Assembly: GCA_021298215.1 (NCBI GenBank)
Contig: JAJTEE010000010.1
Span: 1 to 51,864 of the forward strand
Length of the DNA stretch: 51,864 bases
Direction of reading: 5' to 3'
Source: Alphaproteobacteria bacterium
Lineage (GTDB): Bacteria > Pseudomonadota > Alphaproteobacteria > Paracaedibacterales > CAITNM01
Positions 16,438 to 23,332 of the stretch are shown here, piece after piece. Every line of letters starts with the position of its first letter. Positions within the stretch are counted from its first letter, which is position 1. Made by a program: the position numbers and the translations under genes. The notes under the pieces were generated by a model. The model ran no database searches. It had not been told where the DNA came from and worked only from the letters and a program-made list of their open reading frames with translations.

Positions 16438-16620
16438 TCAAAGTGTTACTAATAATAGTATATTACACAACGCATTTTTATAAGAAAATGTTAAATGTTT
16501 GGTAATCAATACTATTACATTGCAATCAATAAAGTTTAACTCTTCCGGAGCAGGACGGGAGCCTGATAAAATCAGCGAAATCATCACAAGCATACAAATC
16601 ACTTTCTGATACTTCCTCAT
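16438..16620 (-). CDS. Short exported protein or lipoprotein-like, unknown
   Basis: 60 residues from MRKYQKVICMLVMISLILSG; this ATG is chosen because TGGAGGACATT precedes it, whereas the in-frame ATG four codons earlier overlaps that site. A signal peptide is followed by only about 38 residues (CNVIVLITKHLTFSYKN, ..ILLLVTL), so the protein may be a remnant. It starts about 70 bases after the prohead protease stop, behind a terminator hairpin. Confidence 0.5.
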   Translation of the reverse strand: MRKYQKVICMLVMISLILSGSRPAPEELNFIDCNVIVLITKHLTFSYKNALCNILLLVTL

Positions 16621-16642
16621 AATGTCCTCCATATAATTGGTA

Positions 16643-16670
16643 TAAAAAAACCGCAGCTACTAACTGCGGT
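16643..16670 (-). terminator. Terminator between prohead protease and cargo
   Basis: Minus strand ACCGCAG and CTGCGGT pair around TTAGTAG, followed by a T7 run. It is 30 bases before the start of the next gene, the same position as in the MNT leaders, although the loop and stem differ. Confidence 0.8.
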
Positions 16671-16691
16671 CTCATGTCTTAGTTTTCCTTC

Positions 16692-17249
16692 TTAAATTCG
16701 CATCTCAAAATTTTGATCTTTAGTAATCTTTCTAACCAACATACCTGCCACATGTGCCAGGCGATATTCCGTTGTCATATCAATACTTTTTACCCATTCA
16801 ACTTGGGCCTTTGGATTCGCTGCAAATGTCACCAGTGATATTTCGTGCAAATGCACTTCTTGTAAAAGTTGATGACCTTTTGGGGAAAATGCTGCTTTTT
16901 CTAAAGAGAATCCAATCGATAATCCATTCACGACGTTGCGTTTCAAAAGTGCATACGCCTCACGTCCTTTGCGCACATCAAGCAATAAATGCCCTTTTAC
17001 CCATAACCCTTTTGCATCCTCTCGCATATCAAGCCACTCTCCAATGGGGTGATGATGATTATGTTGCCATAACATTTTTGGCCACATGCCTTTTTCTTGC
17101 CATGCACTCAAACTCTTAGAAAATGCTCCTGGTAGAACTTGATCATTTTGAAAATCTACGCAATCAAAAACCGATGCATAGCCTGTAAATATCCTATCCT
17201 CCTCAATGCTTTTTACACAGAAAGAACTAATCTGCTGTTGTTTGTTCAT
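16692..17249 (-). CDS. HK97-type prohead (maturation) protease
   Basis: 185 residues, family S78 (U35). It opens with the typical RIFTGYASVFDCVDFQNDQVLPGAF split over a strand and loop (substrate entry), then has the catalytic His (within WQHNHHHPIGEW, residues 62-72) and Ser111 in NGLSIGF, followed by LHEISLVTFAANPKA. All are diagnostic. It would cleave the capsid N-terminus during head maturation. It overlaps the portal gene by 23 bases; the length is normal for the family. Confidence 0.95.
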   Translation of the reverse strand: MNKQQQISSFCVKSIEEDRIFTGYASVFDCVDFQNDQVLPGAFSKSLSAWQEKGMWPKMLWQHNHHHPIGEWLDMREDAKGLWVKGHLLLDVRKGREAYALLKRNVVNGLSIGFSLEKAAFSPKGHQLLQEVHLHEISLVTFAANPKAQVEWVKSIDMTTEYRLAHVAGMLVRKITKDQNFEMRI

Positions 17250-18441
17250 GATGATTCCTTTCTAATTGATCGCCATTTTCAATGGGTGAATACCCCACCG
17301 CATGACGTTTCTCGTTGATTGTTAAAAAATTTGCAGTACTAATCTTTGCCCAGGTTGCTTCACGTTTTGGCGAAAGAGCAGCGATGCTATCGTGGTCATA
17401 GCCAAGTCGTAGATCATCACCAAAAAAGGGAGCTAACCACAAATTCATCTCTGCTACTAAATGGTCAAGCAGAGGCAAAATCGTATCTTCCCACAAATGA
17501 AAACGTGCTTCTTTATAATTGGCAAACGTTGCATCACCAGGAATACCAGCCAACATAGGTGGCACGCCAAATGCTTGACAAATTTCTCGTGCCGAAACGC
17601 ATTTTCCAGCAATGAAATCTAAATCTTTTGGACTCAGACCCATATCTTGCCACGCAAAATCTCCCTCCATAATCATGATACGCCCCGCGTTTTTTCCGCC
17701 TTCATACAGGTGTGAAATATCTTCGCGCAATTGATGCCGCTGTTGTTCACTAAGCGGCATGCTGTGATTATTTGGCTTTATAATGAATGCACCAGAAGGT
17801 CTTCCACCGTTTTGCAAAAGTGCCAAATTATGATTTGAAACAGCATTATGCTGATCAATACTACACGCCGCTGCCTCAATAGGACTTAACCCATACCAAT
17901 CATGTAAAGGATGAAAAAGTTTAATGTGTAAAATCAAACTTTTACCTGTGGCAGCATCTACATCATAGTGTTTTCGATGATTACCAACCGTGTATTCATA
18001 CCCTGAAATACCAGATGTACCAGCAATCACCCGCATTCGATCAGGACGAAGCGCATACAATTCCTGTACCTGTTGGCGCGCATTCATCACCGCTTCAATA
18101 TATGCATTGCCAGAAAGCAATAAATGCCCAACGACACTTTCCATAAAAGCTGACCCTGCCTGATTAGGACTTGGGCAATTTAGTAAATTTAATAAGGGAT
18201 GCTGTTCAATTTCTTCTTCACAACTTGAACGTTTTCTATATAAAAGCCACGGCACGGAACCAAGACCCCTCGCAATTAAATTGATACAACGAAACACAAT
18301 GACATTACGTTGGTATCCTTCATCCGCAAGTTGCTCATAGCAACGAGGTGTAAAAACAGGTTTGCCAAGAGGCCGCATCGCCAAGACATTTGTTGTATTT
18401 AAAGTACGCTTTTGCTGATAGTTTTTGAAAAATTTCATCAT
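17227..18441 (-). CDS. HK97-type portal protein
   Basis: 404 residues. Hallmarks of the family: NVIVFRCINLIARGLGSVPW near residue 45, HPLLNLLNCPSPNQAG, LLSGNAYIEAV, YALRPDRMRVI, LHIKLFHPLHDWYGLSPIEAA, NGGRPSGAFI and CQAFGVPPML. It forms the dodecameric DNA gate of the head and would dock a terminase, but no terminase gene lies upstream: a secreted-protein gene on the opposite strand begins about 380 bases away. Ribosome-binding site AAGGAA; a terminator hairpin is 40 bases before the start and a consensus promoter about 230 bases before. Confidence 0.95.
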   Translation of the reverse strand: MMKFFKNYQQKRTLNTTNVLAMRPLGKPVFTPRCYEQLADEGYQRNVIVFRCINLIARGLGSVPWLLYRKRSSCEEEIEQHPLLNLLNCPSPNQAGSAFMESVVGHLLLSGNAYIEAVMNARQQVQELYALRPDRMRVIAGTSGISGYEYTVGNHRKHYDVDAATGKSLILHIKLFHPLHDWYGLSPIEAAACSIDQHNAVSNHNLALLQNGGRPSGAFIIKPNNHSMPLSEQQRHQLREDISHLYEGGKNAGRIMIMEGDFAWQDMGLSPKDLDFIAGKCVSAREICQAFGVPPMLAGIPGDATFANYKEARFHLWEDTILPLLDHLVAEMNLWLAPFFGDDLRLGYDHDSIAALSPKREATWAKISTANFLTINEKRHAVGYSPIENGDQLERNHHEQTTAD

Positions 18442-18475
18442 AAAAATTCCTTTGTTTGTTGGTGATTGAAAAATG

Positions 18476-18506
18476 AAAAAGCACCAAAAGCTTTTGCTTT
18501 TAGTGC
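18476..18506 (-). terminator. Terminator-like hairpin in the portal leader
   Basis: Minus strand GCACTAAAAGC and GCTTTTGGTGC (one G-U pair) around AAAA, then TTTTTC. It lies 40 bases upstream of the portal ATG and downstream of the likely promoter, so it would act on the portal message itself. Confidence 0.75.
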
Positions 18507-18535
18507 TGTGTTAAAACGATAGTGTTATTAAAGAT

Positions 18536-18590
18536 CGTCCCGTTAAAAACGTGTTGTCCCAGTGAAAACTGGGAGCAGGATCTAGTTCTA
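18536..18590. repeat. REP-like element with CCCAGTGAAAACTGGG hairpin
   Basis: CGTCCCGTTAAAAACG, then CCCAGTGAAAACTGGG (perfect 6-bp stem), then GGATCTAGTTCTA. Shares CGTCCCGTT.AAAA with the elements at 20.5 and 40.4 kb. Confidence 0.6.
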
Positions 18591-18619
18591 TAAATTTGCG
18601 CAAAGCGCGCTTCTAAATT

Positions 18620-18720
18620 TTAATTTCTGCCCTCTAAAATCCAGACAAAATCCGCAATGCTACATTTCCATAATACGAAAAATGCATTTTTTGTCAAAAA
18701 TTAAAATAGCCCATAAAAAT
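18620..18720. repeat. Promoter-bearing repeat, copy 1 (portal)
   Basis: Aligns without gaps to 20650-20752 (offset 2030), including TAAAATAGCCCATA and ACGAAAAAT. Each copy lies upstream of a minus-strand gene. Confidence 0.75.
18670..18697 (-). promoter_or_regulatory. Sigma70-type promoter for the portal operon
   Basis: Minus strand TTGACA, 16 bases, TATTAT. The start of the portal gene is about 230 bases downstream, leaving a long leader with the REP-like element and terminator hairpin. The matching element in the second copy is TTGACA-16-TATCAT, so both boxes are conserved. Confidence 0.65.
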
Positions 18721-18818
18721 TATCTTGTTTCTTTTTCTATCTACAGTTTTTTATAGGTATATCACTTTCATGTAATTTTTTACTCTGGGCATATTCACTC
18801 ATTTCTGAAGCAGATTTT

Positions 18819-20024
18819 ATGAGAATTTTTTTACTAGTAATTTTTGTATTAAAAGTTGGCCTACTCTGGGCAACTACTCTCACAATTACGATAGACTTGG
18901 AAAGCATATCAGTGGATGCGCCTTCATTTCAACGCGTTCCATTTTTACCAAGCAAACTTGATTTTGCTGATTCAAAAAGACGAATAGGAATAATTACGAA
19001 TGATTTTTTATCTGCATATTGCAAAGAGTACTTCAATGTTCCTTACATTATGTATTTAACATGTGAAGATCTGGCTGCTGAATCAAGACAATCACCAGCG
19101 GTTTTCGGACAAGTAAGCGCGTATCTTAATACAGAAACGACAGTAAATGATCAGGCAGTTTATCAAGCCTTTTTGAAAATGTACCCGTATATTCAAGTAA
19201 CAAAAATTACACCTGAGACAATTTTTTCCACCAGAAATTCATGCCGTGAGTTTGTTAATCTCGTTGCAACGAATTTTCTACCTAAGCTTTTACACGTTAT
19301 GGGTGCTGATACTTCTGCTATTGATACTGTTGCATCAGTAATGATAGCGCGCTCAAAGGTACCTTCAATGTTATTTGACAGTTATCGCAGTGTTCTGACT
19401 CTTTTTAGAGATGAGCAAACAAGGTATTCTTTGTCTGGTGGTTGTGCGATTACTATAGGTTTGGAAAATATACCGGCCGATTCTCCCTTACTCCAACATG
19501 TGCCTTTTTTACCAAGTAAACTTGATTTTTTTAATATGAAAAAAACGGAGGGTATTCTTTGTGGAGACTGTTTCTCTGCAACGTTCAAAGGGTATTTTAA
19601 TATTCCTTATATCACGTATTTAACTTGTGAAGGCTTAGCTGCTGAATCAAGACAATCTCCAGAGATTTTTAGACAGGCTAGTGTATTCCTTAATACCACA
19701 ACAACAGTAAATGATGAGGCCGTTTATCAGGCGTTTTTAAAAATGCATCCTTATATTCAAGTAACAGGAGCTACAATAGAGACAATTTTTGCTAGCGAAA
19801 GCTCATGCCGTGAGTTTGTTAATCTCATTGCAACGAATTTTCTACCTAAGCTTTTACACGTTATGGGTGCTGATACAACCATCACTGATACAGCTGTATC
19901 AGCAATAAGCACGTCACATCCTAGAATTCTCAACATGTTATTTAATATTCATGAAGTAGTCTTGCAATACATCACTCCTAGAAGGCGTTGCTCTATATTT
20001 AAATATTGTTGCTTTCTTGGTTAA
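18819..20024 (+). CDS. Secreted protein built of two copies of one ~190-residue domain
   Basis: 401 residues; signal peptide MRIFLLVIFVLKVGLLWA. Residues about 20-200 and 206-395 are repeats of each other: RVPFLPSKLDF/HVPFLPSKLDF, YFNVPYIMYLTCEDLAAESR/YFNIPYITYLTCEGLAAESR, AVYQAFLKMYPYIQVT/AVYQAFLKMHPYIQVT, then SCREFVNL and TNFLPKLLHVMGADT in both. The last shared part is almost identical at DNA level over about 70 bases (19241-19311 and 19803-19873), so the duplication is recent or kept alike by conversion. The domain is unknown to me. Convergent with the small gene at 20030-20350. Confidence 0.8.
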   Translation: MRIFLLVIFVLKVGLLWATTLTITIDLESISVDAPSFQRVPFLPSKLDFADSKRRIGIITNDFLSAYCKEYFNVPYIMYLTCEDLAAESRQSPAVFGQVSAYLNTETTVNDQAVYQAFLKMYPYIQVTKITPETIFSTRNSCREFVNLVATNFLPKLLHVMGADTSAIDTVASVMIARSKVPSMLFDSYRSVLTLFRDEQTRYSLSGGCAITIGLENIPADSPLLQHVPFLPSKLDFFNMKKTEGILCGDCFSATFKGYFNIPYITYLTCEGLAAESRQSPEIFRQASVFLNTTTTVNDEAVYQAFLKMHPYIQVTGATIETIFASESSCREFVNLIATNFLPKLLHVMGADTTITDTAVSAISTSHPRILNMLFNIHEVVLQYITPRRRCSIFKYCCFLG

Positions 20025-20029
20025 GGGTA

Positions 20030-20350
20030 TCAAAGGTTTAATCTTTGCTGCAGTAAAGTATATAATCTTTGGAGTAAAGCAGGTGTTGCTGAAGATTGTT
20101 CATCGATAAGTCTATTCTTGCGTGGCATGTTGATAAAAAAATTGATGGCTGCATGCTCTAATTCTTCTTGGATTTTTTGAGTGTTATCGGAACGATCTTT
20201 CATTTTTTTCTCAAGCTCTTTTGTTAATTGACAAAAAGTTCTTCTGCTGTTTTCTTCGTTATAATCTTTATGAGAGGCACTTATTGATTGAAACAATGTC
20301 ATAGAAAGCAAAGCGGTTATTATAAGATGTTTGTGTATTGTTCTTTTCAT
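20030..20350 (-). CDS. Small exported helical protein, unknown
   Basis: 106 residues from MKRTIHKHLIITALLSMTLF; AGGAG precedes this ATG (the upstream Met in frame lacks one). Signal peptide, then a charged helix (KDYNEENSRRTF, ELEKKMKDRSDNTQKIQEEL) and a Leu-rich end (LLQRLYTLLQQRLNL). Its upstream region carries a copy of the portal promoter repeat and a terminator hairpin 38 bases before the start, so it seems to be regulated like the portal gene. Confidence 0.7.
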   Translation of the reverse strand: MKRTIHKHLIITALLSMTLFQSISASHKDYNEENSRRTFCQLTKELEKKMKDRSDNTQKIQEELEHAAINFFINMPRKNRLIDEQSSATPALLQRLYTLLQQRLNL

Positions 20351-20382
20351 TTTAGATTTCTCCTGTAAGTTTTGGTTAAAAT

Positions 20383-20412
20383 AAAAAAGAGAGAACATTG
20401 CGAGTTCTCTCT
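20383..20412 (-). terminator. Terminator-like hairpin before the 20350 gene
   Basis: Minus strand AGAGAGAAC and GTTCTCTCT pair perfectly around TCGCAAT, followed by a T6 run. Position relative to the start codon matches the portal and MNT leaders although the sequence is different. Confidence 0.75.
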
Positions 20413-20489
20413 TTGTGCTCAGAGGAAATTCCTCTCAACATGTCGAAATTTTTAAGCGTAAAAAGTGAAAATAAAACGAAGAGGTAGCG

Positions 20490-20560
20490 AAGTCCCGACG
20501 AGGGCGTCGTCCCGTTGAAAACCTTCCTCTGGTGAAACGGGGACGGGATCGAGAACCAGG
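20490..20560. repeat. REP-like element
   Basis: GAAGTCCCGACGAGGGCGTC, then CGTCCCGTTGAAAACC, then GTGAAACGGGGACGGGATCG. Palindromic GC-rich pieces in an AT-rich region; shares CGTCCCGTTGAAAA with 40.4 kb. Confidence 0.6.
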
Positions 20561-20601
20561 AAATAGAAAAAGAATTCGTAAATTTTCAGTACTTAGGTGT
20601 T

Positions 20602-20646
20602 TTTGCGAGAAGGGTAGTGACGAGGCAATCTCATTAAAGCGAAATA
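20602..20646. repeat. TTGCGAG-type dispersed repeat
   Basis: TTGCGAGAAGGGTAGTGACG, AGGCAATCTCATTAAAG. Related to 51574-51652 (TTGCAAGGAACGTAAGCTAC, TTGGCAATCCTCATTAAAG). Confidence 0.55.
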
Positions 20647-20649
20647 CTT

Positions 20650-20752
20650 ATAAATTCTGACCACAAAAACCCAGGCAGAATTTTCAATGCTATACTCTCA
20701 TGATACGAAAAATACGTTTTTTGTCAAAAAATAAAATAGCCCATAGAAATTT
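20650..20752. repeat. Promoter-bearing repeat, copy 2
   Basis: Second copy of 18620-18720. The promoter inside is conserved, and sequence similarity continues about 45 bases into the presumed transcript, then stops. Confidence 0.75.
20700..20727 (-). promoter_or_regulatory. Sigma70-type promoter for the 20350 gene
   Basis: Minus strand TTGACA, 16 bases, TATCAT. The first gene downstream is 350 bases away. Confidence 0.6.
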
Positions 20753-20762
20753 TAAAAGATTC

Positions 20763-21530
20763 CTAATACTCACTAGGATTCGGATGAGTTCTTCGGTTTG
20801 CTCTTGCACGACGATCACTTTCTTGAAGTGCCAACATATCATATTTTATCTGCTGAAGATGTGCACTTTCTTGATTAAATCCTGAAACAATGCAGCGATT
20901 TGTTATCTCTTCGATTCCTTTGGGCTGGCTCGCGAAAAGCTCGATAGCATTCCGGATGCATCCATCAATACGTCCAACAAGACGTTCCTTTACATTTTCC
21001 AGATCTGCTTTCATTAATAGCACTGATTTTCTTCCCCTATTCCCTAGAAAAGGTAATCCTCCTCCTCTTATTTCTGGATTGGGTATATCGACCTCACTAA
21101 TTAATTTATAAATCTCGTCGTGAAGATTCTCTACAATTGCTCGCGCATTTGGAATTCTAATAACAGGAACAACTTTACGCTCTTTCTTCTTCTTTTGAGA
21201 TGATCCTGTAATCCATGAATGCCAACTTTTCTTTGGGTTTTTTGCGGGCACGACGGTCTCTGCAGGAGAAAAACTTTCGCTAGAGATAGTAAGTGGTTGT
21301 GTGCTAGTGCCAGTATCATTACTATCTGTGCTTGACGCAGGAGAAACTTTTCCACTTTTTTGCTTCATAGCGGTATCGATTTCATCTTCACTAGAAGAAG
21401 GGGAAACTTTTGATTCTTCATAATGCAAATGATGAGATTTTTTAGGTGTTTGAAATCCACTTGAATGAACAGTTGCACCATGCGTTTTAAGCGCTAGGAC
21501 CAATAAAAGGAGAAAGACGATTCTAATCAT
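20763..21530 (-). CDS. Exported Ser-rich, partly disordered protein, unknown (effector-like)
   Basis: 255 residues; signal peptide MIRIVFLLLLVLALKTHGA. Residues 25-95 are low-complexity with two related blocks (SKVSPSSSEDEIDTAMKQ and GKVSPASSTDSNDTG), then a basic patch SSQKKKKERKVV, then a folded helical part with GGGLPFLGNRGRKS and two Cys. The layout of disordered front and small folded end resembles bacterial host-directed proteins, but no catalytic motif is visible. No ribosome-binding site is apparent. Confidence 0.65.
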   Translation of the reverse strand: MIRIVFLLLLVLALKTHGATVHSSGFQTPKKSHHLHYEESKVSPSSSEDEIDTAMKQKSGKVSPASSTDSNDTGTSTQPLTISSESFSPAETVVPAKNPKKSWHSWITGSSQKKKKERKVVPVIRIPNARAIVENLHDEIYKLISEVDIPNPEIRGGGLPFLGNRGRKSVLLMKADLENVKERLVGRIDGCIRNAIELFASQPKGIEEITNRCIVSGFNQESAHLQQIKYDMLALQESDRRARANRRTHPNPSEY

Positions 21531-21595
21531 TAAATTACGAAAAATTATCAGTAATTATAATATTGTATTAAAAAATGTCTAATTATTCGTTAATT

Positions 21596-21636
21596 TTGAA
21601 AAAATAAAACGCCAAAAGCTTGTGCTTTCAGCGTTT
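21596..21636 (-). terminator. Intrinsic terminator after the 21841 gene
   Basis: Minus strand AACGCTGAAAGC and GCTTTTGGCGTT around ACAA, then TTTATTTTTTC. Same sequence type as the hairpins at 9002-9031 and 18481-18506. Confidence 0.8.
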
Positions 21637-21649
21637 ATATGTACTTTTT

Positions 21650-21841
21650 TTAATGTGCTGCGTGCATTGCTGCTTGTTTTGCTGCTTTTTTACAAGCTTT
21701 CTTACAGGCGCGCCCTGGTTTCCCTTTAGGACATTTTGCCTTGCATGCTTCTACAGCTTCGTGCGCAGCAGGGGCTGCTGCCCATGTAGAGTCTGCAGTA
21801 AATGCAAGAGCAAAAGCACACAAAATTACTTTATTCAACAT
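21650..21841 (-). CDS. Small exported cationic Cys-rich peptide
   Basis: 63 residues from MLNKVILCAFALAFTADSTW; AAAGGTGG lies before this ATG. The signal peptide ends near WAAA. The mature part of about 40 residues is Ala/Lys-rich with four Cys in CKAKCPKGKPGRACKKACKK, i.e. two CX3C pairs, net charge strongly positive, and ends AAMHAAH. Such small cationic disulfide or metal-binding peptides occur as antimicrobial or nucleic-acid/LPS-binding factors, but I cannot assign a family. Confidence 0.7.
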   Translation of the reverse strand: MLNKVILCAFALAFTADSTWAAAPAAHEAVEACKAKCPKGKPGRACKKACKKAAKQAAMHAAH

Positions 21842-21901
21842 ATAAACCACCTTTTATAAAATCAGTTAAAATTACTTCTAATTGATTGTACGAAAAAGTG
21901 A

Positions 21902-23200
21902 TTAATTTTTACTTAATTTAGGAATCGAATGTTGCGTCATGAAGCCAGGAATAATCGCACCAAAACCAATAATAGGCTCAGATGATTTTGGCTCCGACAA
22001 AATCTTTATGCGTTCATATTTTGGTTTTTTGATAGAGTTATCAGAGGCCTGAGTCTGTTCACGAATCTGCTCACGAACGGGCGCTTTATCTTCAAAATTC
22101 TCACAAGCAAGCGTTGTTTTTAAATGCTTTTCAACATTCTGCAATAGAATTTTTTCTTTCGCATTTACAAGTGTAAACGCAAGCCCCTTCATGTCCGCGC
22201 GACCGGTTCGCCCAATGCGGTGAATGTAATCTTCAACTTGCAATGGTACATTGAAATTCACCACCATTCCCAGTCCTTCAATATCAATACCGCGTGCCAG
22301 CACATCGCTGGCGATTAAAATATTGATTTGGCCATCTTTAAACGATTGCAAGGTCTTGTTACGCACAGCCTGGGTCATGTCGCCATGAATAGCGCCTGCT
22401 AAAAATTTATGACGATCTAACGATCTTTTTAGCTCATCAATGTCCTTTTTGCGATTGCAAAACACCACCACATTTAAATTTGGGTGCGCGCGTAAAATTT
22501 TACGAAGTGCCTTTCGCTTATTCATCTCACCGACATGAATCGCTGTTTGATCAATAGATGCTTTACTTTTTTCGCCTTTAACTTCAACTGTTTTAGGTAG
22601 CATCATGTAGTGCTCAACAAGCACTCGAATATCAGGCGCCATCGTCGCACTAAACAAAAGTGTTTGGCGTGTCTTTGGTAAAACCTTTAAAATTTTGTCG
22701 ACATCGGGAATAAAACCCATGTCCAGCATACGATCAGCTTCATCAATGACTACGTGCTGTACACCATTCATCAACAACTTGCCGCGATCAATAAGATCAA
22801 TCAAACGACCCGGTGTTGCAATAATAATGTGATGAGGCTTTTTCAATGCACGTTCTTGCATGCTGACAGAATCACCACCAATAAGTAGCACTGATTTTAA
22901 ATTTTCCTCAGGGTCAAAGCGCTTTAAGCTTTCCTGTACTTGAACACCTAATTCTCGTGTCGGAACCAGTACTAATACAGTTGGATTTCTAAATTTTTGA
23001 GTTTTACCCGCTTGAATACTTAGGATAGGAAGAAGAAACGCCCCAGTTTTACCAGTGCCTGTTTGCGCAAGGCCAATGATATCTTGCCCTCTAAGAGCGA
23101 TAGGGATAGCTTTGCTTTGAATGGGGGTGGGAGTTGTAAAGCCAATTTCTATTAAGCGCTTTACTAAAGCCTCGTCGAGGCCCGTTTCTTCAAATGTCAT
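21902..23200 (-). CDS. rhlE: DEAD-box ATP-dependent RNA helicase, RhlE type
   Basis: 432 residues with all DEAD-box motifs in order: Q motif (GFTTPTPIQSKAIP), AQTGTGKT, PTRELG, TPGRL, DEAD, SAT, then VVFCNRKK, ASDVLARGID and HRIGRTGRA. The lysine/glutamate C-terminal tail (KKPKYERIKILSEPK) is of the short RhlE kind. It unwinds RNA duplexes in ribosome assembly and mRNA turnover, often in cold growth. Ordinary housekeeping gene among secreted unknowns; it stands alone on its strand with the Cys-rich peptide gene about 50 bases downstream. Confidence 0.93.
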   Translation of the reverse strand: MTFEETGLDEALVKRLIEIGFTTPTPIQSKAIPIALRGQDIIGLAQTGTGKTGAFLLPILSIQAGKTQKFRNPTVLVLVPTRELGVQVQESLKRFDPEENLKSVLLIGGDSVSMQERALKKPHHIIIATPGRLIDLIDRGKLLMNGVQHVVIDEADRMLDMGFIPDVDKILKVLPKTRQTLLFSATMAPDIRVLVEHYMMLPKTVEVKGEKSKASIDQTAIHVGEMNKRKALRKILRAHPNLNVVVFCNRKKDIDELKRSLDRHKFLAGAIHGDMTQAVRNKTLQSFKDGQINILIASDVLARGIDIEGLGMVVNFNVPLQVEDYIHRIGRTGRADMKGLAFTLVNAKEKILLQNVEKHLKTTLACENFEDKAPVREQIREQTQASDNSIKKPKYERIKILSEPKSSEPIIGFGAIIPGFMTQHSIPKLSKN

Positions 23201-23332
23201 TAAGGTAAATATTATGCATAGTCCACCCCTAATGTAAGCACTATTTCAAAAAAGTCAAGAAAATGTATTACAAAAGATGTATTAAATAATTTATTATTTG
23301 GTTTTTTATTACATTCGTGTTGTAAATAACTT

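Larger units (their letters stand above)
18442..18818. other. Gene-free interval between portal and the 18819 gene
   Basis: Holds, from left to right, the portal ribosome-binding site, a terminator hairpin (18481-18506), a REP-like element (18536-18590), a 100-base segment repeated at 20650-20752 that contains a minus-strand promoter, and an AT-rich stretch before the plus-strand gene. I see no ORF or tRNA in it. Confidence 0.7.
20351..20762. other. Gene-free interval upstream of the 20350 gene
   Basis: From the gene outward: AGGAG site, terminator hairpin (20388-20412), a CCTCT-type hairpin (20421-20436), REP-like elements at 20490-20560 and 20602-20646, and the promoter-bearing repeat 20650-20752. 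No ORF with a sensible start was seen. Confidence 0.7.

Noticed and set aside
3872..18441. Calling the block an active prophage
   Set aside because: No integrase, repressor, replication, lysis or large terminase gene and no attachment-site pair was found.
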